Source: Hyphomicrobium sp. MC1 (lineage in GTDB: Bacteria > Pseudomonadota > Alphaproteobacteria > Rhizobiales > Hyphomicrobiaceae). From it: DNA of 64,000 nucleotides. Made by a program: the position numbers and the translations under genes. The stretch lies in assembly GCF_000253295.1 (NCBI RefSeq), contig NC_015717.1:4464001-4528000 (forward strand), given 5' to 3'. The notes beneath the pieces are model-generated. The model made no database searches. It saw only the letters and a list, made by a program, of their open reading frames with translations, and was not told where the DNA came from. Shown in pieces: positions 24,608 through 31,368 of this stretch. Positions within the stretch are counted from its first letter, which is position 1. The number at the start of each line of letters is the position of its first letter.

Positions 24608-25384
24608 ATGCTGAAAGTCCGCATCATTCCATGTCTTGATGTCAAAGATGGACGAGTTGTAAAGGGCGTCAATTTCGTCGATCTCGTCGATGCGGGCGAC
24701 CCGGTCGAGGCGGCCGCCGCTTATGACGCAGCCGGCGCCGATGAGCTCTGCTTTCTTGACATCACGGCCAGCCACGAGAACCGCGATACGATCTTCGACG
24801 TCGTGGAACGGACGGCCAATCGCTGCTTCATGCCGCTGACGGTCGGCGGTGGGGTGCGTACCGTTGAAGATATCCGCAAGCTGCTCGAAGCGGGCGCCGA
24901 CAAGGTTTCGATCAACACAGCGGCGGTGAACAAACGGGCGTTTGTGAAGGAAGCGAGCGAGAAGTTCGGCGCGCAGTGCATCGTCGTCGCAATTGATGCC
25001 AAGCGCGTGTCGGCCGAAGGCGAGCCGCCGCGGTGGGAAATCTTTACGCACGGTGGCCGGACGCCGACGGGCATCGACGCCGTTGAATACGCGCGTGAGG
25101 TCGCAGAACTCGGCGCTGGCGAGATTCTTCTGACCTCAATGGATCGCGATGGCACGAAAGCGGGCTTCGACGTCGAGCTAACCCGGGCTGTGTCCGACGC
25201 AGTGACGATCCCGGTGATCGCGTCGGGCGGTGTCGGCACGCTGCAGCATCTTGTCGATGGTGTCGAAGGCGGCCACGCGAGCGCGGTCTTGGCGGCGTCG
25301 ATCTTTCACTTCGGGACGTATTCGATCCCGCAAGCGAAGGACTACATGGCCAAGGCCGGCCTCGCGATGCGGATGGATTCCTAG
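24608..25384 (+). CDS. hisF: Imidazole glycerol phosphate synthase, cyclase subunit HisF
   Basis: The cyclase half of imidazole glycerol phosphate synthase, partner of HisH. The TIM barrel begins MLKVRIIPCLDVKDGRVVKG with the catalytic Asp in CLDVKDG; the second catalytic Asp is in LTSMDRDGTK, and phosphate loops GGGVR and SGGVGT are in place. Length 258 is standard. The ATG at 24608 gives the family N-terminus; AAGGAAG lies 15 bases upstream, a long spacing. hisE, which usually follows hisF in this group, is absent; a repeat and nth follow instead. Identification is secure. Confidence 0.97.
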   Translation: MLKVRIIPCLDVKDGRVVKGVNFVDLVDAGDPVEAAAAYDAAGADELCFLDITASHENRDTIFDVVERTANRCFMPLTVGGGVRTVEDIRKLLEAGADKVSINTAAVNKRAFVKEASEKFGAQCIVVAIDAKRVSAEGEPPRWEIFTHGGRTPTGIDAVEYAREVAELGAGEILLTSMDRDGTKAGFDVELTRAVSDAVTIPVIASGGVGTLQHLVDGVEGGHASAVLAASIFHFGTYSIPQAKDYMAKAGLAMRMDS

Positions 25385-25418
25385 ATTTTCTTGAGTTTGG
25401 AATGGCGCCCTGCCCTCC

Positions 25419-25506
25419 GTCATGCCGACGAAGGTCGGCACCCAGACAAGCATCACCACTTCACCTGTCGAGGTTTGACTAGATCCCGGCCTGCGCCGGG
25501 ATGACG
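25419..25506. repeat. Dispersed two-palindrome intergenic repeat, full copy
   Basis: Second full copy of the element at 19289-19376: CATGCCGACGAAGGTCGGCA on the left, AGATCCCGGCCTGCGCCGGG plus ATGAC on the right. It lies between the convergent ends of hisF and nth. Confidence 0.75.
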
Positions 25507-25554
25507 GTATGAGGAACCAAAAGGGCGCCGCCTTGGGGCTATGGCGTCCGGCGT

Positions 25555-26307
25555 CTAAGGCGCGGGCGTTTTATCCGGGAAGCGGCAGATGTCGTTGATG
25601 AGGCAGCGCCAGCATTCGGGCTTTCTCGCCTTGCAGACGTAGCGGCCATGCAGGATCAGCCAGTGATGCGCGTGCATGGCATATTCCTTGGGCACGACAT
25701 GCATCAGGTCTTCTTCCACTGCCAGCGGTGTCTTTCCACGCGACAGGCCGATGCGGTTCGCGACGCGAAAGACGTGCGTGTCGACGGCCATCGTCGGCTG
25801 ATGAAAGGCGATGTTCATGACGACGTTCGCGGTCTTGCGGCCGACGCCGGGTAGCGATTCCAGCGCATCGCGATCCGATGGGACGACGCCGTCGTAATCG
25901 TCGATCAGGCGCTGGGACAAGCCGATGACGTTCTTCGCTTTGGCCCGGTAAAGGCCAATCGTTTTCACGTAATCGCGCAACTTGTCTTCGCCGAGCTTCA
26001 GCATCTTTTCCGGCGTGTCGGCGACCTTGAAGAGCGCGCGGGTCGCCTTGTTGACGCCAGCGTCGGTAGCCTGGGCGGACAGCACGACGGCGACCAATAG
26101 CGTAAACGGATTGGTATGCTCCAGCTCGCCCTTGGGCTCAGGGTTTGCGGCGTGAAACCTCCGGAAAACCTCATGAATTTCGGCTTTGTCGAGCAGCGCA
26201 GATTTACGCGCCTTCTTGGCCGCAATTGCCGCAGGTTTTGCAGCCTTGCGTTTTGGGGCGGAACTTCCGATGCTTGTATGGTGTACATCTGAGGACGCTT
26301 TGGCCAT
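25555..26307 (-). CDS. nth: Endonuclease III (DNA glycosylase/AP lyase)
   Basis: Bifunctional base-excision repair enzyme removing oxidised pyrimidines and cleaving the abasic site. The HhH motif LPGVGRKTANVV carries the catalytic Lys, the catalytic Asp is in VDTHVFRVANR, and the iron-sulfur cluster is CKARKPECWRCLINDIC (CX6CX2CX5C). The 250-residue protein begins at the ATG at 26307, five bases after GGAG; an Ala/Lys-rich N-terminal extension of about 40 residues precedes the core. The open frame continues far upstream but reads across the DUF2244 gene. Identification is secure. Confidence 0.96.
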   Translation of the reverse strand: MAKASSDVHHTSIGSSAPKRKAAKPAAIAAKKARKSALLDKAEIHEVFRRFHAANPEPKGELEHTNPFTLLVAVVLSAQATDAGVNKATRALFKVADTPEKMLKLGEDKLRDYVKTIGLYRAKAKNVIGLSQRLIDDYDGVVPSDRDALESLPGVGRKTANVVMNIAFHQPTMAVDTHVFRVANRIGLSRGKTPLAVEEDLMHVVPKEYAMHAHHWLILHGRYVCKARKPECWRCLINDICRFPDKTPAP

Positions 26308-26379
26308 CAGAGCTCCGCTGTGTTGGCGCCGTTGGCGCTCCGCAGTGATGGGGTTGAGACGGGTCGCCAGCCACGAGAC

Positions 26380-26877
26380 ATGAGCGATAATCGAACTGAA
26401 ATGCAATCCGCGAAAGATACGCAGTTTGTGCTTCATCCCCACCGCTCGCTGCCGCCGAGCGGGTTCTTGATCATGATGAGCCTGATTAGCTCGGTAAGCT
26501 TCATCGTCGGGCTGGTGTTTTATCTTATGGGCGCCTGGCCGGTGTTCGGTTTTTTCGGGCTCGACGTCGCGCTGATCTACTGGGCCTTCAAACGCAACTA
26601 TCGCGACGGCCTGGAATACGAGACGGTCGATGTCACTCCCGACGTGTTGACGCTCACGCACGTTCATCCCTCGGGGCAGCGCGAAGTTTTCGAGTTCAAC
26701 CCGTATTGGACGCGGGTGAGCTGCACGGTTGATCGCCCGGACGGGCGGACATCGCTCTGGCTGTCCGCGCAGGGCAAGGCGGTGCGGTTCGGGAAGTTTC
26801 TGACGGACGACGAGCGGCGTGATTTCGCCAACGCTTTAAGCGGTGCTCTCGTCACCGCGCGCGGGTCGAAGTTTTAG
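26380..26877 (+). CDS. DUF2244 membrane protein
   Basis: A 165-residue protein with two adjacent membrane helices (about residues 27-47 and 50-68) followed by a cytoplasmic beta-rich domain (YETVDVTPDVLTLTHVHPSG, then FNPYWTRV and GKFLTDDERRDFANAL). These are the conserved blocks of DUF2244, a family widespread in alphaproteobacteria and often next to nth, as here in divergent orientation. The ATG at 26380 is preferred; the frame is open 20 codons further up into the divergent promoter region. Function unknown. Confidence 0.85.
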   Translation: MSDNRTEMQSAKDTQFVLHPHRSLPPSGFLIMMSLISSVSFIVGLVFYLMGAWPVFGFFGLDVALIYWAFKRNYRDGLEYETVDVTPDVLTLTHVHPSGQREVFEFNPYWTRVSCTVDRPDGRTSLWLSAQGKAVRFGKFLTDDERRDFANALSGALVTARGSKF

Positions 26878-26884
26878 ACTCTAT

Positions 26885-26912
26885 CGTCATCCCGGCCTTT
26901 GTCGGCGTGACA
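26885..26912. repeat. Partial dispersed palindrome (half copy)
   Basis: GTCATCCCGGCCTTTGTCGG followed by CGTGAC: a single half of the CCCGGC-type repeat, located between the convergent DUF2244 gene and the 70-residue gene at 26935. Confidence 0.5.
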
Positions 26913-26934
26913 CAACAAGCTGTTCGTGCGCAGG

Positions 26935-27147
26935 CTAATCATTCAGCATCGTCAGCGCGGCGCGGCGCTCGCCGGGCTTTAAGCGCAGGAACTGCGTGCG
27001 CGCGGTTTTGATGTCTTTCGCCGTACCGGTTTCGGCGGCGGCTTTCAGCGCTTTCGTTGCCGCGTGATCGGCGCCGACAACAAAGGACAGGGCGCCCGCG
27101 AGACGCCCCATCGTGGCCGGGTCGAACTTGAAATCGTCGTCGGTCAT
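26935..27147 (-). CDS. Small hypothetical helical protein
   Basis: A 70-residue protein, MTDDDFKFDPATMGRLAGAL onward, rich in Ala and Lys, with helices such as ATKALKAAAETGTAKDIKTA and a closing PGERRAALTML. It has no membrane segment, Cys or signal. It lies 13 bases downstream of gloA on the same strand, so it is likely co-transcribed with it. Not recognised as a named family. Confidence 0.7.
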   Translation of the reverse strand: MTDDDFKFDPATMGRLAGALSFVVGADHAATKALKAAAETGTAKDIKTARTQFLRLKPGERRAALTMLND

Positions 27148-27160
27148 GTGAGCCTCTCGC

Positions 27161-27556
27161 TTACTGGAACCGGCCGCCGCGCTGCAGGACTTCGATCTTG
27201 TAGCCGTCCGGATCGTCGATGAAAAAGAACGTGCCGAACGGCTTGCCGTCGTGCGTCATGTTCTTGATGTCTTTCGGCTGGTAGCCGGCGGCGGCGATTT
27301 TAGCGCGCGTCGCTTCGAGATCGTCAACGACGAAGGCGATATGGCCATAGCCATCGCCAAGATTGTAGGGCTCGGTGCGGCCCTTGTTGACCGTCAGCTC
27401 AACCTCGAAATCGTTCTCGGCGTTCTTCAGATAGGTGAGCGAAAAGTCCGGCCAGTCTTTCTTTTCGGAAACTTTGAGGCCGAAGCACGCCTCGTAGAAC
27501 TTCGCCGAGCGCGCCTCGTCGAGAACGCGGATCATCATATGAATCGCTTTGGCCAT
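27161..27556 (-). CDS. gloA: Lactoylglutathione lyase (glyoxalase I)
   Basis: Converts the methylglyoxal-glutathione hemithioacetal to S-lactoylglutathione, detoxifying methylglyoxal. It is a VOC-fold protein of 131 residues. All four metal ligands are visible: His6, Glu53 in FEVELT, His72 in GYGHIAF and Glu122 in YKIEVLQR, the arrangement of the nickel-dependent E. coli-type enzyme. AGGGAGA precedes the ATG. The small gene downstream probably shares its transcript, and leuD lies 78 bases upstream on the same strand behind a hairpin. The ligand set makes the call stronger than a generic VOC assignment. Confidence 0.9.
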   Translation of the reverse strand: MAKAIHMMIRVLDEARSAKFYEACFGLKVSEKKDWPDFSLTYLKNAENDFEVELTVNKGRTEPYNLGDGYGHIAFVVDDLEATRAKIAAAGYQPKDIKNMTHDGKPFGTFFFIDDPDGYKIEVLQRGGRFQ

Positions 27557-27592
27557 TCTGTCCGTTTCTCCCTTTTCGTCTTTATGTTTTAA

Positions 27593-27614
27593 GCCGGGTC
27601 GGAGCGAGCCCGGC
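27593..27614 (-). terminator. Possible terminator after leuD
   Basis: On the minus strand GCCGGG and CCCGGC (27614-27609 and 27598-27593) form a 6-bp stem with a 10-base loop, followed by TTAAAACAT, which is only a weak U-tract. It lies between leuD and gloA. Confidence 0.4.
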
Positions 27615-27634
27615 GTTGGCGCGAGGACAAGACG

Positions 27635-28243
27635 TCAAAGCCAAGGGCGCGAGGACGCCGTGCCTTCTTCGAACGTCGAGATGGCTTTGCCCTTCTCCAG
27701 CGTCAGGCCGATGTTGTCGAGGCCGTTCAACAGGCAGTGCTTGCGGAATGGATCAATGTCGAACTTGATGACGCCGCCATCGGGACCGCGGATTTCCTGT
27801 TTTTCCAGATCGACGGTGATCGTCGCGTTGGCGCCGCGGCTGGCGTCGTCCATCAGCTTGTCGACATCCGACTGCGGCAGCTTGATCGGCAGGATGCCGT
27901 TCTGGAAGCAGTTGTTGTAGAAAATGTCGGCGAAGTCGGTGGCGATCACGCAGCGAATGCCGAAGTCCAACAGCGCCCAGGGCGCATGCTCGCGCGAAGA
28001 GCCGCAGCCGAAGTTGTCGCCCGCAACGAGGATCGTCGCGTTCCGGTACTGCGGCTTATTCAGGACGAAGTCCGGCAGCTCGTTGCCCGTCGCTGGGTCG
28101 TAGCGCATCTCGTAGAACAGCGACTTGCCGAGGCCGGTCCGCTTGATCGTTTTCAGGAACTGCTTCGGGATGATCATGTCGGTGTCGACATTGCGGATCG
28201 GCAGCGGGGCGGCAACGCCCGTCAGAACCGTGAATTTATCCAT
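27635..28243 (-). CDS. leuD: 3-isopropylmalate dehydratase small subunit
   Basis: The swivel subunit that pairs with LeuC to isomerise 2- to 3-isopropylmalate in leucine synthesis. The 202-residue protein has the conserved blocks PIRNVDTDMIIPKQFLK, LVAGDNFGCGSSREHAPWAL and DFADIFYNNCFQNGILP. GAGGAG lies seven bases before the ATG and overlaps the stop region of the upstream helical gene (28259-28690), so those two are one transcript. leuC is 3.1 kb away on the same strand, with unrelated genes between, so the two subunits are not in one operon. Identification is secure. Confidence 0.97.
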   Translation of the reverse strand: MDKFTVLTGVAAPLPIRNVDTDMIIPKQFLKTIKRTGLGKSLFYEMRYDPATGNELPDFVLNKPQYRNATILVAGDNFGCGSSREHAPWALLDFGIRCVIATDFADIFYNNCFQNGILPIKLPQSDVDKLMDDASRGANATITVDLEKQEIRGPDGGVIKFDIDPFRKHCLLNGLDNIGLTLEKGKAISTFEEGTASSRPWL

Positions 28244-28258
28244 GCTTACGTCTCCTCT

Positions 28259-28690
28259 TCAGGCGCGCAGTGTGTCTGCCAGCGCCCGGAAATAGCCTTC
28301 CGCCGAGGCAAGCCGCCGAGCGTGCCGGAAAGCGCCGAACTCCCGGATGGCGGCTTCGAGATCGAAGGGCTTCAGATGTTCCAGCCGCCGTTTAACGCCA
28401 GCCTGCTTGCGCCCGTCAAGATGGTGTTCGAGCGTCGCGACAATCGTTTCGACGTAGCCACCGACGCGGCCAAGCTCGCGAGTGGCGGTCAGCAGCGCTG
28501 AACGGTTATGGGGGTCGGCTTCCAGAACGGCAAGGCTTGAGGCGGCGCGGGCCAATGTTGCTGCAACTTCCTCGGCGTAGAGGGCGACCTTCTCGCGCCG
28601 GAGGCCGTCCAGCTTGGCGGCGAGCGCCAGCCAGCGGTTAACCGTGCGGGCGAGGTCAAGAAGGCGCTGGGCGTAGTCGGCGAGCCGCAT
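28259..28690 (-). CDS. Hypothetical all-helical protein upstream of leuD
   Basis: A 143-residue protein, basic and entirely helical by appearance (YAQRLLDLARTVNRWLALAA, REKVALYAEEVAATLARAAS, and so on), with no membrane segment, Cys or signal peptide. GAGGA lies six bases before the ATG, which supports expression. Its stop is 15 bases from the leuD start. A large palindrome (28769-28808) lies upstream, between it and the secreted protein gene. I do not recognise the family; the leuD link may be simple co-transcription. Confidence 0.7.
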   Translation of the reverse strand: MRLADYAQRLLDLARTVNRWLALAAKLDGLRREKVALYAEEVAATLARAASSLAVLEADPHNRSALLTATRELGRVGGYVETIVATLEHHLDGRKQAGVKRRLEHLKPFDLEAAIREFGAFRHARRLASAEGYFRALADTLRA

Positions 28691-28768
28691 GGCAGATCCT
28701 CAGGTCTAACGGATCTGGGATTTTACGGCCGCCGGAATGGGCGGGGATAAGTTTTGGCTTTTCTGGCA

Positions 28769-28808
28769 GGCCGCGGCCACTCCCGTACCGGGAGCCGGCC
28801 GCCGCGGC
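28769..28808. repeat. Large hyphenated palindrome, copy 2
   Basis: GCCGCGGC at 28770-28777 and again at 28801-28808 flank an inner inverted repeat CTCCCG-TAC-CGGGAG. Read on the minus strand the 38-base core matches copy 1 at 17236-17276 at all but about two positions. It fills most of the gap between the genes ending at 28822 and starting at 28690. Confidence 0.7.
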
Positions 28809-28821
28809 TAAACCTAAGTCG

Positions 28822-29382
28822 TCACCGAATCTTCGGGTCGGCGTAGCACTTGCGCATGTATTCGCAGCGGTATGATCCGGAGAAGTGCATGGCATCGCCC
28901 TTGGCGGGCGTAATGAACGTGCAGATCTCTTCCAGGCCTTCGGGCTTCAGCCAGCCCTGGCGGCGGCCGCGCTGGACGGCGAAGCAGTCGGCAGTTTCCT
29001 CGTCTGGGCCGCGGAACTGATGTCCGCACTCGTGCGCGTAGATCCACTGCTTGACGGGCGTAGATACCTTGTCGAGCAGGCGCGGATTCATGATCAAGAA
29101 GCCCGGATAGGCAGCGCCGTAGTCATCAAGCTTGTTGTCGATGACCGTCGGCCGTTGGCCGCAATATTGCGTCTGGCCGTCGAGTTTGAATTTTCCAGGG
29201 CCAACGATGTGGCTGTCTCCGCCGACGGTCGAGACGTATTGCTCCGGCGTCGGGATGCCGTCACGCAGCGTTGCCGACGTGTCTTGCGCGTCAGCGGATG
29301 GCGCGAACGCAACCGCAAAGCCCAAACATCCCGCCAAGACGATCCTGAATAGGAATCGCCGGCCGCTCATCCGTTCAAACAT
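28822..29382 (-). CDS. Secreted zincin-like protein (HECGH)
   Basis: A 186-residue protein with an N-terminal signal peptide (FLFRIVLAGCLGFAVAFAPSADAQ). The mature part contains WIYAHECGHQFRGPDEETAD, an HExxH zinc motif with an acidic residue downstream that could complete a gluzincin-like site, and several Cys (QYCGQR, ADCFAV, EICTF, YRCEYMRKCYAD) suited to disulfides in the periplasm. It may be a small metallopeptidase. The start is uncertain between 29382 and 29370. The next upstream gene on this strand is another HExxH protein, of a different family. Substrate unknown. Confidence 0.75.
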   Translation of the reverse strand: MFERMSGRRFLFRIVLAGCLGFAVAFAPSADAQDTSATLRDGIPTPEQYVSTVGGDSHIVGPGKFKLDGQTQYCGQRPTVIDNKLDDYGAAYPGFLIMNPRLLDKVSTPVKQWIYAHECGHQFRGPDEETADCFAVQRGRRQGWLKPEGLEEICTFITPAKGDAMHFSGSYRCEYMRKCYADPKIR

Positions 29383-29505
29383 TCAAAAACGTGCCCCGCG
29401 TTCTTTCAGCCTGCCCCTACAACATGGACCGAAATGTCGTAGTGCTCAAGCTTAGCCGTCTTGTGGCATGAACACAGTTAATCCGATGTGACTTCCGGCC
29501 ACGGT

Positions 29506-29916
29506 TCAGTCACTTATGCGGGTCTCTATGGCCTCCATGTCATCGTCCGAGAAGCCAAAGTGATGGCCGATTTCATGGACGAGGACGTGCGCGACGAGGT
29601 GGCCCAGCTCTTCGCCTTCGGAGGCCCACTCGTCGAGAATGGCGCGGCGATAAAGGAACACCATGTCGGGTTCGCGCGTGGTCTCGGTCACGCTTTTGCG
29701 GTCGAGGCTGACGCCCTGGTAAAGGCCCGTCAGTTCGAAGGGGTCTTCGATATCCAATTCGTCGAGGATGTCGTCGGACGCAAAATCTTCGATGCGAATG
29801 ATGACGTCGCCCGCCATCGTGCGAAATTCGGCGGGTAGCTTATTCCACGCGGTTTGCGCGAGCATCTCGAAGTCGGCAAGGCTTGGGGCGATGGCATTGC
29901 TCCAATCGATCGGCAT
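29506..29916 (-). CDS. Metallopeptidase family protein (minimal zincin, DUF1025-type)
   Basis: A 136-residue protein of the cytoplasmic minimal-zincin family. The C-terminal motif VLVHEIGHHFGFSDDDMEAI is the diagnostic active site HExxHxxGxSDxxM, in which His, His and Asp bind zinc. The N-terminal half contains PDMVFLYRRAILDEWA, which is also conserved. Length is normal. Many members are annotated as putative neutral zinc metallopeptidases with no known substrate. It lies 123 bases upstream of the secreted HECGH protein on the same strand and 69 bases after the methyltransferase gene. Confidence 0.88.
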   Translation of the reverse strand: MPIDWSNAIAPSLADFEMLAQTAWNKLPAEFRTMAGDVIIRIEDFASDDILDELDIEDPFELTGLYQGVSLDRKSVTETTREPDMVFLYRRAILDEWASEGEELGHLVAHVLVHEIGHHFGFSDDDMEAIETRISD

Positions 29917-29985
29917 CTCGGCGCTCTCCTGTGGTTGAGCGCAGGAGATAGGCCTCGCTGGACGAAATGGAAAGGCCGTTTTCGA

Positions 29986-30795
29986 TCAGGTCCGGTCAGC
30001 GACGATGAGAAGTTCCTGCAACGTGAAGTGCAGTGCGCCGGTGTCGTCGGTGCGCGGCTTGAGGAAAGCTCCGAGCGGCGCCGGACCGGCGGTCAGGATG
30101 CGATCGAGCTCGGCGACGACATCGGGTGTACAGCGCATACGCGCGACCCACGATGCGAAGTCGAGTTCCTTTTCCATTTGCTCATGTGCAGCAATCGAGA
30201 AGCCGTTGGCTTTGAGCAAAGCGATCCAGGTTTCAGGCGGCGGCGCGAAGCCGTGGCTCGGATCGCGCAGTTTCTCGAAGCTGTTGTAGTCGACGATGGC
30301 TGTTTCGATTTCCGCGCCGCTCGCGTTCGGCAGACGCACACGGTCCGGCGCGACGTTATCGACGAACGCGAAGCGTCCGCCTTTTTTCAGGACGCGGCGC
30401 ACTTCGCGAACGAAGGCTTCGAGGTTCGGGAAGTGATGCGCCGCCAAGCGGCAGCAGACGAGATCGAAGCTTTCGTCGGGAAACGGCAGGGCATCAGCAG
30501 AAGCGCGCGCCGTCAGCATGTTCGAGATGCGCCGCGCATTGGCGAGCTTTGCTGCTTCCTGCAGCATCTCGTCGGTGACGTCGCTCGCGATCATGCTGGC
30601 GACGTAGGGCGCGAAGATCGCAGCCGTATGCCCGGCACCGGTCGCGACGTCGAGGGCTTCCCAGGTTTTTTGCGGGGCTGTCAGTTCGACGATGCGCGCG
30701 AGGCTTTCGCCCTTGGCATGAACTTCCGACGTTGCGTAGTCGGCAGCGGCGCGGCCGAACTGCGATTGGACGGAGCTGGTTGTGTCGTCAGCCAT
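29986..30795 (-). CDS. Class I SAM-dependent methyltransferase
   Basis: A 269-residue methyltransferase of the UbiE/Methyltransf_11 type. SAM-binding motif I is ALDVATGAGHTA near residue 45, motif II is in FDLVCCRLAAHHFPN and motif III in VLKKGGRFAFVDN. The start MADDTTSSVQSQFGRAAADYATS is typical; the frame has ten more codons upstream. Substrate unknown: the resemblance to quinone or small-molecule methyltransferases does not decide it. It stands alone between the metallopeptidase gene and the small ORF region. Confidence 0.85.
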   Translation of the reverse strand: MADDTTSSVQSQFGRAAADYATSEVHAKGESLARIVELTAPQKTWEALDVATGAGHTAAIFAPYVASMIASDVTDEMLQEAAKLANARRISNMLTARASADALPFPDESFDLVCCRLAAHHFPNLEAFVREVRRVLKKGGRFAFVDNVAPDRVRLPNASGAEIETAIVDYNSFEKLRDPSHGFAPPPETWIALLKANGFSIAAHEQMEKELDFASWVARMRCTPDVVAELDRILTAGPAPLGAFLKPRTDDTGALHFTLQELLIVADRT

Positions 30796-30941
30796 AAGTG
30801 CCCTCTCTTCGCGGGTATTCAGCATCTGCGAGTTTCAAGTATGCCGTCGTTTCCCGCGGCTCAAGCACCAATTTAGACAACGCTCCGCCTTTGGGAGAAA
30901 TGGCATTTTTTATCGAAGATCAGAGTCGCGGATTTAGGAGA

Positions 30942-31157
30942 TCAGCGACACTTTTCGGTTCGCTCTAGCACGATCCCATAGCCATTCTTCACACGACCCT
31001 CCTCGATGCGTCCGACCATTAATGATCGGACGATCTTCCTTCTGGTCCGCCGTGCTTTGGATTGGCATGTGCGAACGGACGGCAGAAAAGGTTCTGCGCG
31101 TGCGATCGTTACAAGGTTAGCTAGGAGCGAAACCAACCAGGCAAATTGATCTGCCAT
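30942..31157 (-). CDS. Small ORF behind an attenuator-like hairpin
   Basis: A 71-residue ORF starting MADQFAWLVSLLANLVTIAR, then a very basic tail (SKARRTRRKIVRSL). The N-terminus is hydrophobic and could be one membrane helix or a signal anchor. AGGA lies five bases before the ATG, a good site. Immediately upstream is a terminator-like hairpin (31166-31192) whose T-rich tract runs into the ribosome binding site. The frame stays open upstream into the end of leuC. I am not sure the ORF is translated. No known family. Confidence 0.4.
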   Translation of the reverse strand: MADQFAWLVSLLANLVTIARAEPFLPSVRTCQSKARRTRRKIVRSLMVGRIEEGRVKNGYGIVLERTEKCR

Positions 31158-31165
31158 TGTGGTCC

Positions 31166-31192
31166 TAAAAGAAAAGCCCACGCGAGGTGGGC
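31166..31192 (-). terminator. Terminator/attenuator just before a small ORF
   Basis: Minus strand: GCCCAC (31192-31187), loop CTCGC, GTGGGC (31181-31176), then TTTTCTTTTAGGACC. The U-tract leads directly into AGGA and the ATG at 31157. It could end read-through from leuC or act as an attenuator. Confidence 0.6.
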
Positions 31193-31218
31193 CATTGGCA
31201 TCACAGCACGCTAGACAC

Positions 31219-31250
31219 AAAAAAACCCGCTCGGCTTTCGCTTCGCAGGC
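31219..31250 (-). terminator. Weak hairpin with T7 tract
   Basis: Minus strand CCTGC...GCGGG (31249-31245 with 31230-31226, one G-U pair) followed by seven T residues (31225-31219). The stem is weak, but the T7 tract is striking. It is the middle one of three terminator-like elements between leuC and the small ORF. Confidence 0.4.
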
Positions 31251-31310
31251 TCGTTCGTCACTTTCTATCTCGTCGGCACGACTTGCCGAACGATAAAAAA
31301 ATAATGGCCT

Positions 31311-31340
31311 AAAACCGGGTTTTTGCCAACACCCGGTTTT
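31311..31340 (-). terminator. Intrinsic terminator after leuC
   Basis: AAAACCGGGT (31311-31320) and ACCCGGTTTT (31331-31340) form a perfect 10-bp stem with a 10-base loop. It lies 29 bases past the leuC stop. The stem ends in T4 on the minus strand, followed by more T-rich sequence. Confidence 0.8.
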
Positions 31341-31368
31341 AGGATTTAATTCTGTTGTGGCACTACCG

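Noticed and set aside
25555..26667. 370-residue form of Nth
   Set aside because: The upstream 120 codons overlap the divergent DUF2244 gene and have no similarity to endonuclease III; the ATG at 26307 has a good binding site.
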